Shown: in pieces, positions 27,972 through 38,664 of the stretch
Numbering within the stretch: position 1 is the stretch's first letter
Layout: each line of letters starts with the position of its first letter
DNA from: Aureobasidium sp. EXF-3400
Lineage: Eukaryota > Ascomycota > Dothideomycetes > Dothideales > Saccotheciaceae
NCBI GenBank assembly: GCA_024195585.1
Contig: SWBL01000107.1
Span: 82,262-146,261 of the forward strand
Length of the DNA: 64,000 nt
Direction: 5' to 3'
The notes under the pieces: generated by a model
Databases searched by the model: none
Seen by the model: the letters and a program-made list of their open reading frames with translations, nothing else
What the model was told of the DNA's origin: nothing
Position numbers and translations under genes: made by a program

Positions 27972-29171
27972 TCACACATCTTCGCTTCGTACCTGTCTCA
28001 CTAACCTGATCTTGGCCCACTCGCTCTCTAGATCCTCTTTCGAGGCTCTTCCATTTCTTCGCTCGAGCATCTTGACCAAGGCGGAAGTGTTGGGGGCGAA
28101 AAACTCAGTCTCTTCAATCTCATACCAGCCCAAGAACTTGAATGCTTTGGACTGACGTGAAGATCGACCTTGGGAGAATATAGCGATAGATGGGAGATCG
28201 CTAGCCTCTGTTGCATTGCTAAGTGTGGGAGGTGTGTCAGATTGAGCAGAGGGAGGCGGAGTTAGCAGATCCGATGAGGAAGAAGCTGCCGAGACCGCAC
28301 GGCTGCGTGGACCTATGCGATCAGAGTCTGGGAAGACTTTGTTGTAACCACTGTGCTCATGCTCAAACTCTCCAGCGGCCTGATTTGGGTAAGGAAGCTC
28401 ATGACCAGGAAGAAGATTGAGATTGACCTTTGCAAATACGATCAACTGGCGATAGCAGCCGTGTTTATCGTCTCTCTCATTCTCGGATAGGACAATGAAC
28501 TTGAGAGCACCGGGTTTTTCTACCGAAGCATTCAAGGTCTGTATGGCACTCTGTTCAAGTCCGAAACGCGTGGCGATCTCGGCAAGTGAGACAAGCCTCG
28601 AAGCGTTCCTGACAGGTCTCAGACGGCTGGGAGGTGCCTGTGGCTGAGTAGGGATCAATCGAGAGTTTTCCAAGGCGGTAAAATCCAGAGAGAGTGGATG
28701 GTCTAAGGGGTCTGGCCAAAATAGGTACTGGCCAACAGCATACCAGGGCCTGGGTGCTCTCGAGATCAAGGGATCAACACCGTGCATATGCTCAATGTGG
28801 GATCTTGAAGATTGACGAGCCTCAATGGCCGAATCTGATCGCGCGGAGCCCATGGGACGGACGTATCGACCAGTGGAGCGATCATAAATCCTCGTATGAA
28901 GTCCCGATCCTACTGTAGGGGCCGTAGAAATGTCGTGACTGATTGCAGCAGTCGGGTGGAATGTTTGATGGCCAGACTGGGATTGGCCCAGCGGATTGAT
29001 ATTGTGCGGGTTGTAGTGATAGTGGGGATTACCGTCAGTGTCTATAGACACATGGATGTTGCTGAAACTCAGCGGCTCGAGGTTTCCCGTAGCGCATGCA
29101 GTGCTCATTGCGTCAGCTAGAGCCAAGTTGCGTGAAGAACTAATGTGAGAGGGCACGTATCTTGAGGCCAT
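27972..29171 (-). CDS. Hypothetical protein, 399 residues
   Basis: A single-exon protein that I do not recognise. The N-terminal 130 residues are His/Asn/Ser-rich and look disordered (HYHYNPHNINPLGQ). A more ordered middle follows: RPWYAVGQYLFWPDPLDHPL, then LVSLAEIATRFGLEQSAIQTL, which could be a helix-turn-helix-like or tetrapeptide-binding helix pair, and KFIVLSENERDD. A Ser/Pro-rich linker leads to FKFLGWYEIEETEFFAPNTS and a basic C-terminal helix (LVKMLERRNGR...WAKIRLVRQVR). No signal peptide or membrane helix is seen. The conserved-looking GWYEI segment resembles an SH3-like or RNA-processing motif only loosely. It is divergent from the cyclophilin gene. Confidence 0.75.
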   Translation of the reverse strand: MASRYVPSHISSSRNLALADAMSTACATGNLEPLSFSNIHVSIDTDGNPHYHYNPHNINPLGQSQSGHQTFHPTAAISHDISTAPTVGSGLHTRIYDRSTGRYVRPMGSARSDSAIEARQSSRSHIEHMHGVDPLISRAPRPWYAVGQYLFWPDPLDHPLSLDFTALENSRLIPTQPQAPPSRLRPVRNASRLVSLAEIATRFGLEQSAIQTLNASVEKPGALKFIVLSENERDDKHGCYRQLIVFAKVNLNLLPGHELPYPNQAAGEFEHEHSGYNKVFPDSDRIGPRSRAVSAASSSSDLLTPPPSAQSDTPPTLSNATEASDLPSIAIFSQGRSSRQSKAFKFLGWYEIEETEFFAPNTSALVKMLERRNGRASKEDLESEWAKIRLVRQVRSEDV

Positions 29172-29758
29172 GGTGAATAGAGTTAGCGGAGTAGATCAAG
29201 GAAGCAAATAGTGAAGTCAGTTCTACGATTATGGTAGGCTTATGTAGTCTCCTAGCATGAGCTTTCGGAGCAATACAGCAGGAACTAGACATATGGTATG
29301 TTTTGCATCGTAGGTAGTGAGCGAAGAGACGATAGGCCACGCAGACCGACGTGGACATGATTGCTAGACCTATCGGCTTAGCTTGAGTAGAGCACGAGCA
29401 AAAACATGTCAAATGTGAATATCAGGGGCGCATTTGTGATTGAGTTCAAGGTATCACAAGAATGCGGGTAGGCCATAAGAAGAAGCAAGCCGAGGGCACG
29501 AGCAGGTAAAAAGTTGCTGCAAGCATGGCAGAGTCTGTGACACGATGCTGGAACTCCAGGACCAGTGGTACCTGGCGACACGTATGAGTTGAGGCGGAGT
29601 GTACAGCGCATGTCGTGATGCTAAAGCAGGAACGAAGTCGAGGTCAAAGGCTCGTCGCAAAATCCTAATCGGGTTAGCGTCAAACCAACTCGTCCGCCGT
29701 CATAGTCGCGACTTTTGGTCGCACTTGACTTTGTTCAAGCAACAAAACAGCTTCCATC
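29172..29758. promoter_or_regulatory. Divergent intergenic region upstream of the U-box cyclophilin gene
   Basis: 587 bp shared by the hypothetical gene (minus) and the cyclophilin gene (plus). Minus-strand frames in it are unsupported. Confidence 0.5.
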
Positions 29759-31526
29759 ATGGGAAAGGGTAAGTCCTGCTGAAACGTCCGAGGTGAACAG
29801 ATGACTGACTTTCACCATAGGCACAGATAAGCTGTACGTATGTCGCAGTCTACTCCACTGAATCCGCTCGAAACCCAGCTAACATAGCGCGACACAGATC
29901 ACTCACAGCGAGTGGGCTTCCGACACTGCCTTCTCCGCCAGCGCTGGCGCCGGTGTGAACAAGGGTAGCGTTCCTGGTGCTTTTAAACGACTTCCCTACA
30001 ACTTTTGCGCCTTGTCGCTACAACCATTCGAGCATCCAGTCTGCACATCCGAAGGCACCATCTTCGATCTCACAAACATTCTGCCATGGCTGAAGAAGCA
30101 CGGAACGAACCCCGTCGATGGCGCTCCCTTGAAGTCGGCCGACTTGGTCAAGCTCAACTTTGCGAAGAATGACGATGCCGAATACGTTGACCCTGTCACC
30201 TACAAGGTTTTTACCGACAATACACATATCGTCGCGCTTAAAAATACTGGGAACGTCTTTGCTTGGGACACTGTGGAGCGCCTTAACATCAAGGCTAAGA
30301 ACTGGAAAGATCTGGTCAGTGATCAAGACTTCAGTAGGAAGGACATCATCACGCTCCAGGACCCACAGAACATCGAGTCAAGAGACTTGAGCTCTTTTAA
30401 ATACATCAAAGAAGGCGCAAGCACTTTGACTCCGGAGCAAGAGGCTGAAAGAAGCGCCAATGTCAATACCAGCGCCTTGGGAAACGCAGCAAGAATTCTC
30501 AAGGCCAAGGAAGCCGTCGCAAAAGCAAGAGCAGAGAGACAGAATGCTGCACAAGGCAACTCGTTACAAAGAGCAATGGCCGAAGCAAAAAAGTCAAATA
30601 CTGCCACTGGAGCTTCAAAACCTGTGCCATACAACGCTGCACAGTACACGACAGGAAAGGCTGCCGCTTCCTTCACAAGTACTGGCATCTCGGTCCACAC
30701 TGGGAATGAACGCGCCTTGCTTTCAGATGAAGATTACATGCTGAAGCCTAAGCGTGTCAAGCACAAGGGCTATGCTCGCCTTCAAACCAACCTTGGCGAC
30801 ATCAACATCGAGCTGCATACCGATCTCGCTCCTAAAGCCGTCTGGAACTTTGTCCGTCTAGCACAAAAGGGTTACTACAAGAACATCCCATTCCACCGCA
30901 ACATCCGTAATTTTATGATTCAAGGTGGTGACCCAACAGGAACAGGTCGAGGCGGTCAGTCAATTTGGGGCAAGAACTTTGCAGATGAAACCGAGAACTC
31001 TCTTGTCCATGACTCTCGTGGTGTCTTGTCGATGGCCAACAAAGGCAAAGACACAAATTCGTCACAGTTCTTCATTACCTATCGCGCTGTGCCGCATCTA
31101 AACAAGAAACACACCATTTTCGGCAGAGTGGTAGGCGGCAATGACACATTATCTCGCCTCGAGGCCGTCAAGACGGATGAAGGCAACCGTCCCATCGATG
31201 ACTGTGTCCTCGAAGATGTTGTGGTATTCGTAGATCCATTCGAAGAGTTCCAAAAAGAGCGTGTCGAGAATGAAGATGCACAACGATTGAAAGAGGAGAT
31301 TCAACGTCAAGGCGGCACGGAAGATGACAAGACTACTTGGACTGGCAAACGCATCAGAGGCGATGGCAACGTCGAGGACAATGTAGCTTCGGGTGTTGGC
31401 AAGTATCTGAAGACCGCTTCGGCGCCGCCGGTTGAGGAGGATGAGATCGTGGGAGAGTGGGATGAACCTGAACCGCCAAAGAAAAAGGCAAAATCTGGTG
31501 GTTTTGGCAATTTTGATAGTTGGTGA
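29759..31526 (+). CDS. CYP8: U-box cyclophilin, PPIL2/Cyp60 type (peptidyl-prolyl isomerase-like 2)
   Basis: Exons are 29759-29768 (10 nt), 29821-29837 (17 nt) and 29898-31526, giving 551 residues. The spliced N-terminus MGKGTDKLYITHSEWA is the standard PPIL2 start, which fixes the two very short exons. The U-box lies at about 36-110 (FCALSLQPFEHPVC, LPWLKKHGTNPVDG), and the cyclophilin domain at about 303-460 (FHRNIRNFMIQGGDPTGTGR, SQFFITY, LNKKHTIFGRVVGG). The linker is Ala/Lys-rich. The C-terminus is basic and ends GGFGNFDSW, as in relatives. The protein is nuclear in other eukaryotes, combines ubiquitin-ligase and prolyl-isomerase-like modules and associates with the spliceosome. The symbol is the one used for some fungal orthologs and is not certain here. 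Confidence 0.93.
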
Positions 31527-31645
31527 GATAGTATCATATCAGTTCAGGTGCTCATTGATGAAATAGTTCAGCTACTATCACCAGCAGATTATGGTTACGA
31601 GCACGCTTTGTGTCTGATGTCGCTCGTTCGGGAGATTTCTTCGCT

Positions 31646-32030
31646 CTAGACTTGTATCTCTTGATCAGATCCTCGAGCCTCAAGTCTTGTAGCCTTCTCT
31701 CCAGAGTCCGAAGTTGCTCCGAGTGGTTCACCTGATGTTGCATAATGCTTGCGACGTGCCCTGTAGCAATCGACGAGTTGTAACACGCCGCTGAGGAACG
31801 ACATGGAAAAAGACACTCTTGTGAGCGTATCCTCTGGACGCAGAGCGATGGCTACCACAAGGATAGCTAAGGGAAACAGTATGTTGAATAGAGCAAAAGC
31901 TGGATTAGTATAAGCAGGTAGTCCATACCTATATCTCGGCTGTGAACGGTTGAGGGCAGGTCATACCATTTTTCCATACTAAGTCCCAGGGTCTTGAGCT
32001 GTTGGCTTGTAGTGTTGATACTGTGTCCAT
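31646..32030 (-). CDS. Possible small membrane protein
   Basis: The main open frame (about 31646-31950) encodes NPAFALFNILFPLAILVVAI, one clear membrane segment, then SMSFLSGVLQLVDCYRARR, a second amphipathic segment, and a charged tail ending in EARGSDQEIQV. It has no ATG at its start. An upstream ATG at 32028-32030 (MDTVSTLQANSSRPWDL) could be joined by a 40-bp intron (GTATGG donor, TTCACAG acceptor), short for this genome. No family is recognised. The gene would converge on the cyclophilin gene. Treat the 5' end as unsolved. Confidence 0.35.
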
Positions 32031-32415
32031 AGATGAATTCTAACTTTAGGATGTTGGTTAATTATGACTAGGTAGTAGAGACAATTGCAGCTGGGAGTCG
32101 TGGAGATGGAGCTAAAGTAAGCAAAGATTAAAGAAAAAAAAAGAATAAATCGGGTCTTGGCACCGCGAAGCAGATGGACATGGAGATTGACTCATGTGAA
32201 TTTTAGGATTTTGATATCGCATCGGCAGCTGAACCGTCGCGACTTTTCAACGCATCAACACATGTTATAGCAGAGGCTTCTGTTACGCAACCACATAATC
32301 AATCTATACCGCTCCATACGCGACGCGAACCATATTTGGAACCCACAACTCGATCAGAGCAAACGAATTATTCACGCGCAACAACCCGGACGAGAGACGA
32401 AACCACACAATCATC
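32031..32415. promoter_or_regulatory. Upstream region of the eIF2B-delta gene
   Basis: About 385 bp. It holds the promoter of the plus-strand eIF2B gene, with an A-rich tract (GAAAAAAAAAGAATAAA near 32132). Nothing else is seen. Confidence 0.45.
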
Positions 32416-34036
32416 ATGTCGTCGACAGCAGGAGAGGCCGAGAAGGTCGTGAATACAGCTGCGCAGAACGGAAATGCAGAGAAAGCAGCAGGCGCAACGA
32501 AAAAGGACAAGGCACAGAAACAAGAAGCCGGAAACAAGGATGAAGGAGCAGCAGATGGAGACAAGAAGCTCTCGGGCGCTGAGCTGAAGAAACAGAAACA
32601 GGCAGAGAAGGCAGCAAGACGTGAAAAGGAAAAGGCCGACCGCATGGCTCAGCTCGGCCAGACAGCCGCAGCACCACAGACACCTGCCAAGGGCTCCAAA
32701 GGTGGTGATGCAAAGAAGGGCGGAGAGGCAGCACAAAAGGGCGGTCCTGCCCAGGGCCAGGCACAGCACAAGAAAGGCCAATCTCAAGCTGGAAACCTGC
32801 CTATGCGCGGCAAACCTGGTCCTGGAGGAGTCATGCCCATGACTCAACAGCAGCAGCCGCAACGAAAGACTAAAGAAGTTGGTCTGTTTGGCCATCTCTA
32901 CACATCTGCTCCCAAGCGAAACACTATGGAGGGTGTGAGTAAGGAAGTCCACCCTGCCGTTCTGGCATTGGGTCTGCAGATGAGCTCCTTCACTGTCTGT
33001 GGCAGCAATGCACGATGTGTTGCCATGCTGCTTGCTTTCAAGAAGGTAAACCCCATGTTCGGTGAACCTTCTCGCCCTTCCATTGTCTGACTCGAAGCCA
33101 CAGGCCATCCTTGACTACCAAACACCACACAACACCTCCCTCGCCCGCCATCTCACCTCTCATTACCTCTCTCCTCAAATCGACTACCTCAAATCTCACC
33201 GTCCCATCTCTGTTTCCATGGGCAATGCCATTCGTTGGCTCAAGGACCTCATCATCAAGATCGATCCTGATACACCAGAAGCAACCGCAAAAGAAGACAT
33301 CTGCGCCGCCATTGACACCTTCATTCGTGAACGTATCACAGTAGCCGACACTGCTATTGCTGCAACTGCCTGTGCAAAGATCCGCAACAACAGCACCATC
33401 GTCACATACGCAAAGTCATCCATTGTTGAGAAGACTCTCTTACGCGCTTGGGAATCGGGTACCCGCTTCAAGGTCGTTGTCGTCGACTCGCGACCCCTGT
33501 TCGAGGGCAGAAACTTGGTGCGACGACTTGCCAATGCTGGTATTCCTGTCACTTATCTCATGGCTGCTGCTGCCCCGCACGCTCTCAAAGATGCTGATCT
33601 GGTCCTGTTGGGTGCCCATGCTATGATGGCCAACGGTCGTCTATACTCACGTGTCGGTACCGCCGCAGTAGCCATGTTGGCCCACTTCCGCGACATTCCA
33701 GTCATCGTGCTTTGCGAGAGTATCAAGTTCACCGACCGTGTCGCCCTGGACAGCATCGTGCTCAACGAAGTCGCTCCCGCCGAACAACTCATCCCCGTCT
33801 CAAAATCCGTTTCTGCTCCCGCAGCAACCGATGCCAAGAAAGACGACAAAGAAGAAGACTCACAAGCGAAGCTGGAGAACTGGCGCGACATGCCCAATTT
33901 GCAATTGTTGAACATTCTCTACGATGTCACGCCTGCCGAATATGTCAACATGGTCATTACTGAGTATGGATCTTTGCCGCCTAGCTCCGTGCCTGTGGTG
34001 CATCGTATCAGTACAGAGAGGGATGTCAGACTGTAA
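32416..34036 (+). CDS. GCD2: Translation initiation factor eIF2B subunit delta
   Basis: Exons are 32416-33045 and 33104-34036, joined in phase 0 across a 58-bp intron (GTAAAC donor, CACAG acceptor); 520 residues. The N-terminal 150 residues are Lys/Ala/Glu/Gln-rich and disordered. The C-terminal eIF2B alpha/beta/delta fold runs from about 190 to 515: FKKAILDYQTPHNTSLARHL, DTFIRERITVADTAIA, TIVTYAKSSIVEKTLLRA, FKVVVVDSRPLFEGR, DLVLLGAHAMMANGRLYSRV, VIVLCESIKFTDRV and YDVTPAEYVNMVITEYGSLP. eIF2B is the cytosolic guanine-nucleotide exchange factor for eIF2; the delta subunit belongs to its regulatory core that senses phosphorylated eIF2-alpha. Delta is favoured over alpha and beta by the long basic N-terminus. 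Confidence 0.95.
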
Positions 34037-34985
34037 AGGTCTTGTGGATCATACCTCGGTGCGAGAGGCGTGCAAGAAGAAGATAGCAGCATGAGAAAAT
34101 GAAAAGCATTAATGATCATTGGATTCCCGGTTTTGAAACCACATCGACCTGAAACGAAACACTTTCCGGCTGTCCCTTTCGAAGTTGTTATCGTGTGGTT
34201 GGCCGCCTCCGCAAAGGCGAAGGTGGGAATCTGGGAGAACAATACTAAGCTTCGTTCAGCCCAGACTCGCCCTCCAGCACCTAGTTTGATTTGACATCAC
34301 AAGAACTCTTTTCAACACTGTCACACTGGTATGAACGTCGTGTATCCGCCTCTCGGGCGTTATATTGCTTGCTCGAGATGATGCTTGTCAATGATGAGCC
34401 GCTCAACGAGTTCATATGATTGTGTTTCTGCGTTATCAACCCTCGAAGTCACACAACCTACTACAGTGCCGGTTCGACCGACTGATATTGTTGTATCTGC
34501 ACTGAATGATTTGAATTCCCACAATGCTATCTCCGTCAGTTGGCAGTGAGTTGGTACTCTGGTCTCGATGTCTTTGTTTGCATACAACAATATCAAGACC
34601 ATCAACACAACGATTATCGAGTAGAGATTGACAGAAGGTAATCTCCGCCTACTGCTCGAGTTGCATCTGTTCTTTGACTTCTTCTTCCTCTTCTTTATCC
34701 CAAGCACAAATCACACGAGCCAAACCCTCTTTCGCCCGAGGCAACACGTTTCAGCCATACCAACACGTGGCGAGTGTACCAGATCAAAGGCCTTGGCTTA
34801 TCGCCTTGCACCGAACATAAATCATCCCATCCATCCACCCACTAGATCCCCTCCTCCATCATCCACAAACCAAAACTTCTACACTCGCTAGTAAGCCTCT
34901 CCACCCACAACCCTTATTATCAACTTTTCAAACTAACAAAAAGCCCTCCAGCTTTTCAAGTAACACCAAACCTTACACTCACACA
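34037..34985. promoter_or_regulatory. Upstream region of the 14-residue-repeat protein gene
   Basis: About 950 bp. The last 250 bp are rich in C and T with CCATCCATCCACCC-like stretches, as seen before strongly expressed fungal genes. A likely 5' UTR intron runs from about 34891 (GTAAGC) over AACTAAC (near 34934) to CCAG (34950). A minus-strand frame at 34360-34707 has a hydrophobic segment but no usable start. Confidence 0.45.
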
Positions 34986-35198
34986 ATGGCAATCTCCGAC
35001 TTCTCCACCACTGGATCCATCCAGAAGAGCAATGGTCAACTCGTCATGGCCTCATGCACACTCCAAAAGAGCAACGGACAGCTTGCTATGGCTTCTTGCA
35101 CTCTGCAGAAGAGCAATGGACAGCTGGTTAATGCTTCTTGTACTCTCCAGAGCAACGGACAGTTGGTTAATGCTTCTTGCACTTTGCAGAAGTATTAA
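34986..35198 (+). CDS. 70-residue protein made of four 14-residue repeats
   Basis: A 12-residue head (MAISDFSTTGSI) is followed by four near-identical units: QKSNGQLVMASCTL (13-26), QKSNGQLAMASCTL (27-40), QKSNGQLVNASCTL (41-54) and QSNGQLVNASCTL (55-67, one Lys deleted), then QKY. Each unit has one cysteine at the same place. There is no signal peptide, membrane helix or dibasic processing site. The periodicity with small and branched residues could suit a beta-solenoid. SNGQL loosely recalls the DGQIQ core of yeast PIR cell-wall repeats, but the protein lacks the PIR secretion signal. The ATG context (ACACAATGGC) and the C/T-rich leader suggest strong expression. Function unknown. Confidence 0.75.
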   Translation: MAISDFSTTGSIQKSNGQLVMASCTLQKSNGQLAMASCTLQKSNGQLVNASCTLQSNGQLVNASCTLQKY

Positions 35199-35848
35199 AT
35201 GCTGTTGAGGCGTCTCTGAAGGCGTCAATTTCTTCCTGATATGAAAGGCTTTTGCTCTCGGCTTGAAAAGAGTCTTTTGTCATGTGCATGTTATTTGCTT
35301 TCCCCTCCCCTCCTTTTCTGGGTTTCTCCTGGTCTTTTGCGAATCTTGGGATAGCTTTGGTTGCCTGGGGTTTGCCTAGGTGGATTTTGCTATCTGAGGT
35401 TTTTCTTTTTTACTCTCAAATATATCTTTTATTTTTCTTTTGCTTTTTCTTGCAAACCTTTTCTACCACTCTTCCATGCTCGTGTTTTTGATATGATATT
35501 TGAGTCTTGTACCATGTATCTATGTTTCCCTTTATGATACCCGCGTTCTCCATATTCGACCAACTAAGAAGCTCTCTTTGCTTGATAATCTTAATCTAGA
35601 TGCTTATAATCTTTTTTCGCGTTCTGTGGCTCATTTGAGTCAAAGCAGCTTGGCAACCACATTTTATTCCACGGGTCGATCCACTTCTCGGAAATTGGTC
35701 TTTTCCCTGTCTAATCCATCGATAATCAAGTCACAGCCAAAAGACTTTCGTTTGCATAAATGGAAACCCCAACTACCCATCAGTCTAGTCTTTGATTCCC
35801 ATCGGTCTTTACGCTATCGACCAGATGCCCTAGCCGGAAAACAACAAT
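35199..35848. other. Intergenic, T-rich
   Basis: 650 bp containing a strongly T-rich stretch (about 35395-35465), likely the 3' UTR and terminator region of the repeat-protein gene, and the promoter of the next gene. Confidence 0.45.
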
Positions 35849-36793
35849 ATGAAGCCCGAAGATCTGGAAGCAATCATCGTTAGATTCCGCAGCCTTCACA
35901 TCGACGAAGACGATGAAGCTCTCAGACAGCGGATGGAGCAAAGCATCCAGGAATACAACACAAAAGCTCGGGAGAGTAACCTTGGCTTTGTGCGCGAATG
36001 CGTCGAGGCTGTCGCTGCAGCTGGTCTGGAGACAGAACAAGAAAAGCTCAACCGCATGGCTCATGTCTTCTTCGCCATGAAGGATTGGGGAACCAACATC
36101 GATTTCGACGCCAAGCCGCATTTCAAGCCAGAGCAACTTGGCGACTACGGCTGGCCGCCGGAACGCCTTGATCAGGTCCTCGAGTTGCCGCAGTTGAGCA
36201 GGGACAGCCTGAAGCCCGCTTTCAGCAAAGAGTTTTCTACGATGCTTGTCCAAGAGATGACGGATATCGTGTTTGGAGAGCATGCCGAGCCGTCTGTTGT
36301 GCCTCGAGAGCTGGTCGCTTTCTTTAGCTGTGTCAGTGGTGTGTACGACCTAGATTACAACCGACTCGGACTATGTGAATTCGAAGCTCCGGTCAAGGAA
36401 GGCGTATCGCAAGAGGAGATACATGAGACACTCGAGAGCGAGAACACAGTCCCTGAAGATATCAAGGAAGAGATTCCTGATGTATTCGAGCGATTGGACG
36501 TGTTGGGAGGTTTTCATTTTGGTTGGAACACTGGGCTCTGGAGAGGTGAGCCAATTCGGCAATGGCATAGTTTTTACCTGTTCTGCCGCTCCAAGGATGA
36601 CGAAGAAGTCAACGCGGGCTGGGGTTGGCGCGTGGTTGTGCAGTTGGAAAGCAACGATGACGAAGGCATAGTGGCACCAGTTAAGATCTTCGACACCATT
36701 CCCAATTTCTTGCAATGGTATGGAAGCTGGTATGATCGATTGGATCGTGCCCGGTTCCTGAAGGAATTAGCTGAGGGTGTTGAATTCAACTGA
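35849..36793 (+). CDS. Hypothetical protein, 314 residues
   Basis: This single-exon acidic protein begins MKPEDLEAIIVRFRSLHIDED with a helical N-terminus (LRQRMEQSIQEYNTKARES). The middle is more ordered (YGWPPERLDQVLELPQLSRD, FFSCVSGVYDLDYNRLGL). The C-terminal part is Trp-rich: FHFGWNTGLWRGEPIRQWHS, GWGWRVVVQLESND and KIFDTIPNFLQWYGSWYDRL. The last segment is reminiscent of SMI1/KNR4-like domains (cell-wall and immunity-related), but I cannot confirm it. A truncated copy of its N-terminal region lies 1.2 kb downstream, so this is the intact member of a local duplication. Confidence 0.8.
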   Translation: MKPEDLEAIIVRFRSLHIDEDDEALRQRMEQSIQEYNTKARESNLGFVRECVEAVAAAGLETEQEKLNRMAHVFFAMKDWGTNIDFDAKPHFKPEQLGDYGWPPERLDQVLELPQLSRDSLKPAFSKEFSTMLVQEMTDIVFGEHAEPSVVPRELVAFFSCVSGVYDLDYNRLGLCEFEAPVKEGVSQEEIHETLESENTVPEDIKEEIPDVFERLDVLGGFHFGWNTGLWRGEPIRQWHSFYLFCRSKDDEEVNAGWGWRVVVQLESNDDEGIVAPVKIFDTIPNFLQWYGSWYDRLDRARFLKELAEGVEFN

Positions 36794-37965
36794 AGCAACG
36801 GCAAGTTTGACAGAGAAGTGGCAAATCAAGGAGGCAACGAGCTTAAATGCCAGGATACAAATGGCAGAAGCAGGAGGTCATACAGGCAGTAGCACCTCTG
36901 GCTCTGCTAGGCTTGAGCATCCAAGACTAGAACAAGTGGGCATAGTCTCTTTCGAGTGTACTATCCTTGCACCGTTTGTTACCTTCGCCTTGTCTCCAGA
37001 GTGTACTGGAGATATTCTTGCATTACGTATGAGTGGTAATGTAGTCGCCAAGATCAACAGTAATTCTTGAACCGCAACATTAGAGCCCTGCACTGCTGGT
37101 GTCTGCGGAGACACTGGTACCAGTGGGAGAGGCGCATCAGAACCTGGCGTTGCAGAATGCTCTGCTTCTACTCCACTCTCTGATGATATGTACGGGCTGT
37201 TGCAGTAATGCAAATGCTCCGATCTGGAATCCTGAAACTGGGCACATTGACTGTGACACCCCGCCATCAGATGCCGCAGACAACATATCAGATTGTCAGA
37301 AACAAGCTGAGAATGGCGTGAAAGTCGTCCTGAACGAAATCGAGTGTGTAGACCAGTGTGAGGGTTCAGATACTGGACTTGCAGATCGATCTCAGAATTG
37401 CAAGGTGATGATATGAATAGTGATTGCGACGAAGTCTTCCTCTGCGATACAGGCAAATGACCAAACATCTGTAGCAAGGTTTGTCCAGCAATTGACAAGA
37501 AGCGTGGAGCGTCTTACCCTTTGTCCATCTTGACGTTCCAACGCAAGGGATAGCATGACACCTTAAAATGGCACAAGCTGCACTTTTGGGAAAACCCCAT
37601 GAAGTCGGCTCGAGGCTTGGCAAACTTTCATCAACCAAATTGGAGTTTCGCAACTTCCAGCTTCTTGCATATCTTTAGAAATATACGAGATGCTGTTCTT
37701 GTGTGCTATCACGTTCTCGAAATTATGCTCAGAGCGTTATTCTCATGACTCTTGCTCGTCATATGATTTGGTAACCACAATTCATAATGGAATCCACACT
37801 TGGTAAGATCTGTATGGGAGATTGGCATTAATCATACTCAATAACTAGCTAGGCAATAGCCAAGCACAGCCATACAATAAGTAACAGCTATCCATCGATC
37901 CAGCTTTCATTCCTTCTCATCTCACTGTATCTATCCATGTAACTTGTCGGAAAGAGTAACTCAAC
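36794..37965. other. Region between a gene and its truncated copy; open frames unassigned
   Basis: A minus-strand frame of up to 206 codons (36878-37498) lacks an ATG at its start and has no recognisable motif. An overlapping plus-strand frame (37099-37416) is its mirror. Neither is supported; this may be decayed sequence from the duplication. Confidence 0.35.
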
Positions 37966-38330
37966 ATGGCCGAAGAAGATCTAGAAACCATAACTACCAG
38001 CCTACGCACTACCTCCGTCAACTCATACTCTTCAACCCTCGAACAACAAATGCACCATGCTATCATCGCCTACAATCAGAAATCCAAAGCCAGTAGCCTT
38101 TGTCTAATACGCAATCTACCCACCGAGCAAGAGAAACTCAACCGTCTCGCCCATATCCTATGAATCATCTCGCCAGAGTGTGTAACAAAACTGACATTCT
38201 GTCTATCTTTGTGTTGCCCGTCTCTTTGAGAACACTCTGCTCGAGATGTGTGTAGATGGATGACTTGAGAAGGATCTGGACACGATCTTGTACTCTGTCG
38301 ACGCGCGGTAGAGCTCCAAACGTAGGCGCC
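37966..38330 (+). pseudogene. Truncated copy of the 35849-36793 gene
   Basis: MAEEDLETITTSLRTT followed by LEQQMHHAIIAYNQKSKAS and LPTEQEKLNRLAHIL aligns with the N-terminus of the upstream gene (MKPEDLEAIIVRFRS, MEQSIQEYNTKARES, TEQEKLNRMAHVFF). The frame stops at 38163 after 65 codons. Faint similarity may continue, in broken frames, to about 38330 (EKDLDTILYSVD against ERLDQVLELPQL). The rest of the gene is missing. It keeps a good ATG context, so a short peptide could still be made, but decay after tandem duplication is the simplest reading. Confidence 0.65.
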
Positions 38331-38356
38331 ATCAAGCGTAGTGGTTTCGTGTTGCC

Positions 38357-38664
38357 TCAGGATGCGAGTGCTTCCTTTTTCTCAAACAACAAATCTGTAT
38401 CTAAACAAAACCACGGGCCTAAAATCATAAAAACACAAAATGATATGGAAACCAGCAGCTTATCGCTACCGGAAGCAGCCCAGAGAAGAGCGAGAACGCT
38501 TGCGATGACAAATGTCGCCAGGGCCAGAATAGCCCCAAACCAAGTCTTGGAACTTGTTCTCAAGCTGACAGACCACCAAAGTACGTTTAGTTTGATCTAT
38601 GAGCGTGGAGTTAGTTGCTGCTGTGGTGTCTGATGCACGAACAGCTTACCTCGAGGAGTTCCAT
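38357..38664 (-). CDS. Possible small two-helix membrane protein
   Basis: A minus-strand frame encodes WFGAILALATFVIASVLALL and KLLVSISFCVFMILGPWFCL, two good membrane segments, ending LFEKKEALAS. It is joined in phase 0 to an upstream exon (…AMELLE) by a 53-bp intron with GTAAGC donor, CTAAC branch point and CATAG acceptor, which argues for a real gene. The minimal model is exons 38664-38650 and 38596-38357 (84 residues). The upstream exon stays open for about 90 nt (RPTTGDRDTRLNAHIQ), so the true start lies further up. No family is recognised; a truncated relic cannot be excluded. Confidence 0.45.

Noticed and set aside
34360..34707. Minus-strand frame with a hydrophobic segment (LYSIIVVLMVLILLYANKD)
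   Set aside because: It opens after a stop without an ATG before the hydrophobic segment, no splice site supplies one clearly, and it lies in the likely promoter of the repeat-protein gene.
36878..37498. 206-codon minus-strand open frame
   Set aside because: It starts with TTG, has no recognisable motif and overlaps an equally long plus-strand frame, so it is probably chance or decayed sequence.
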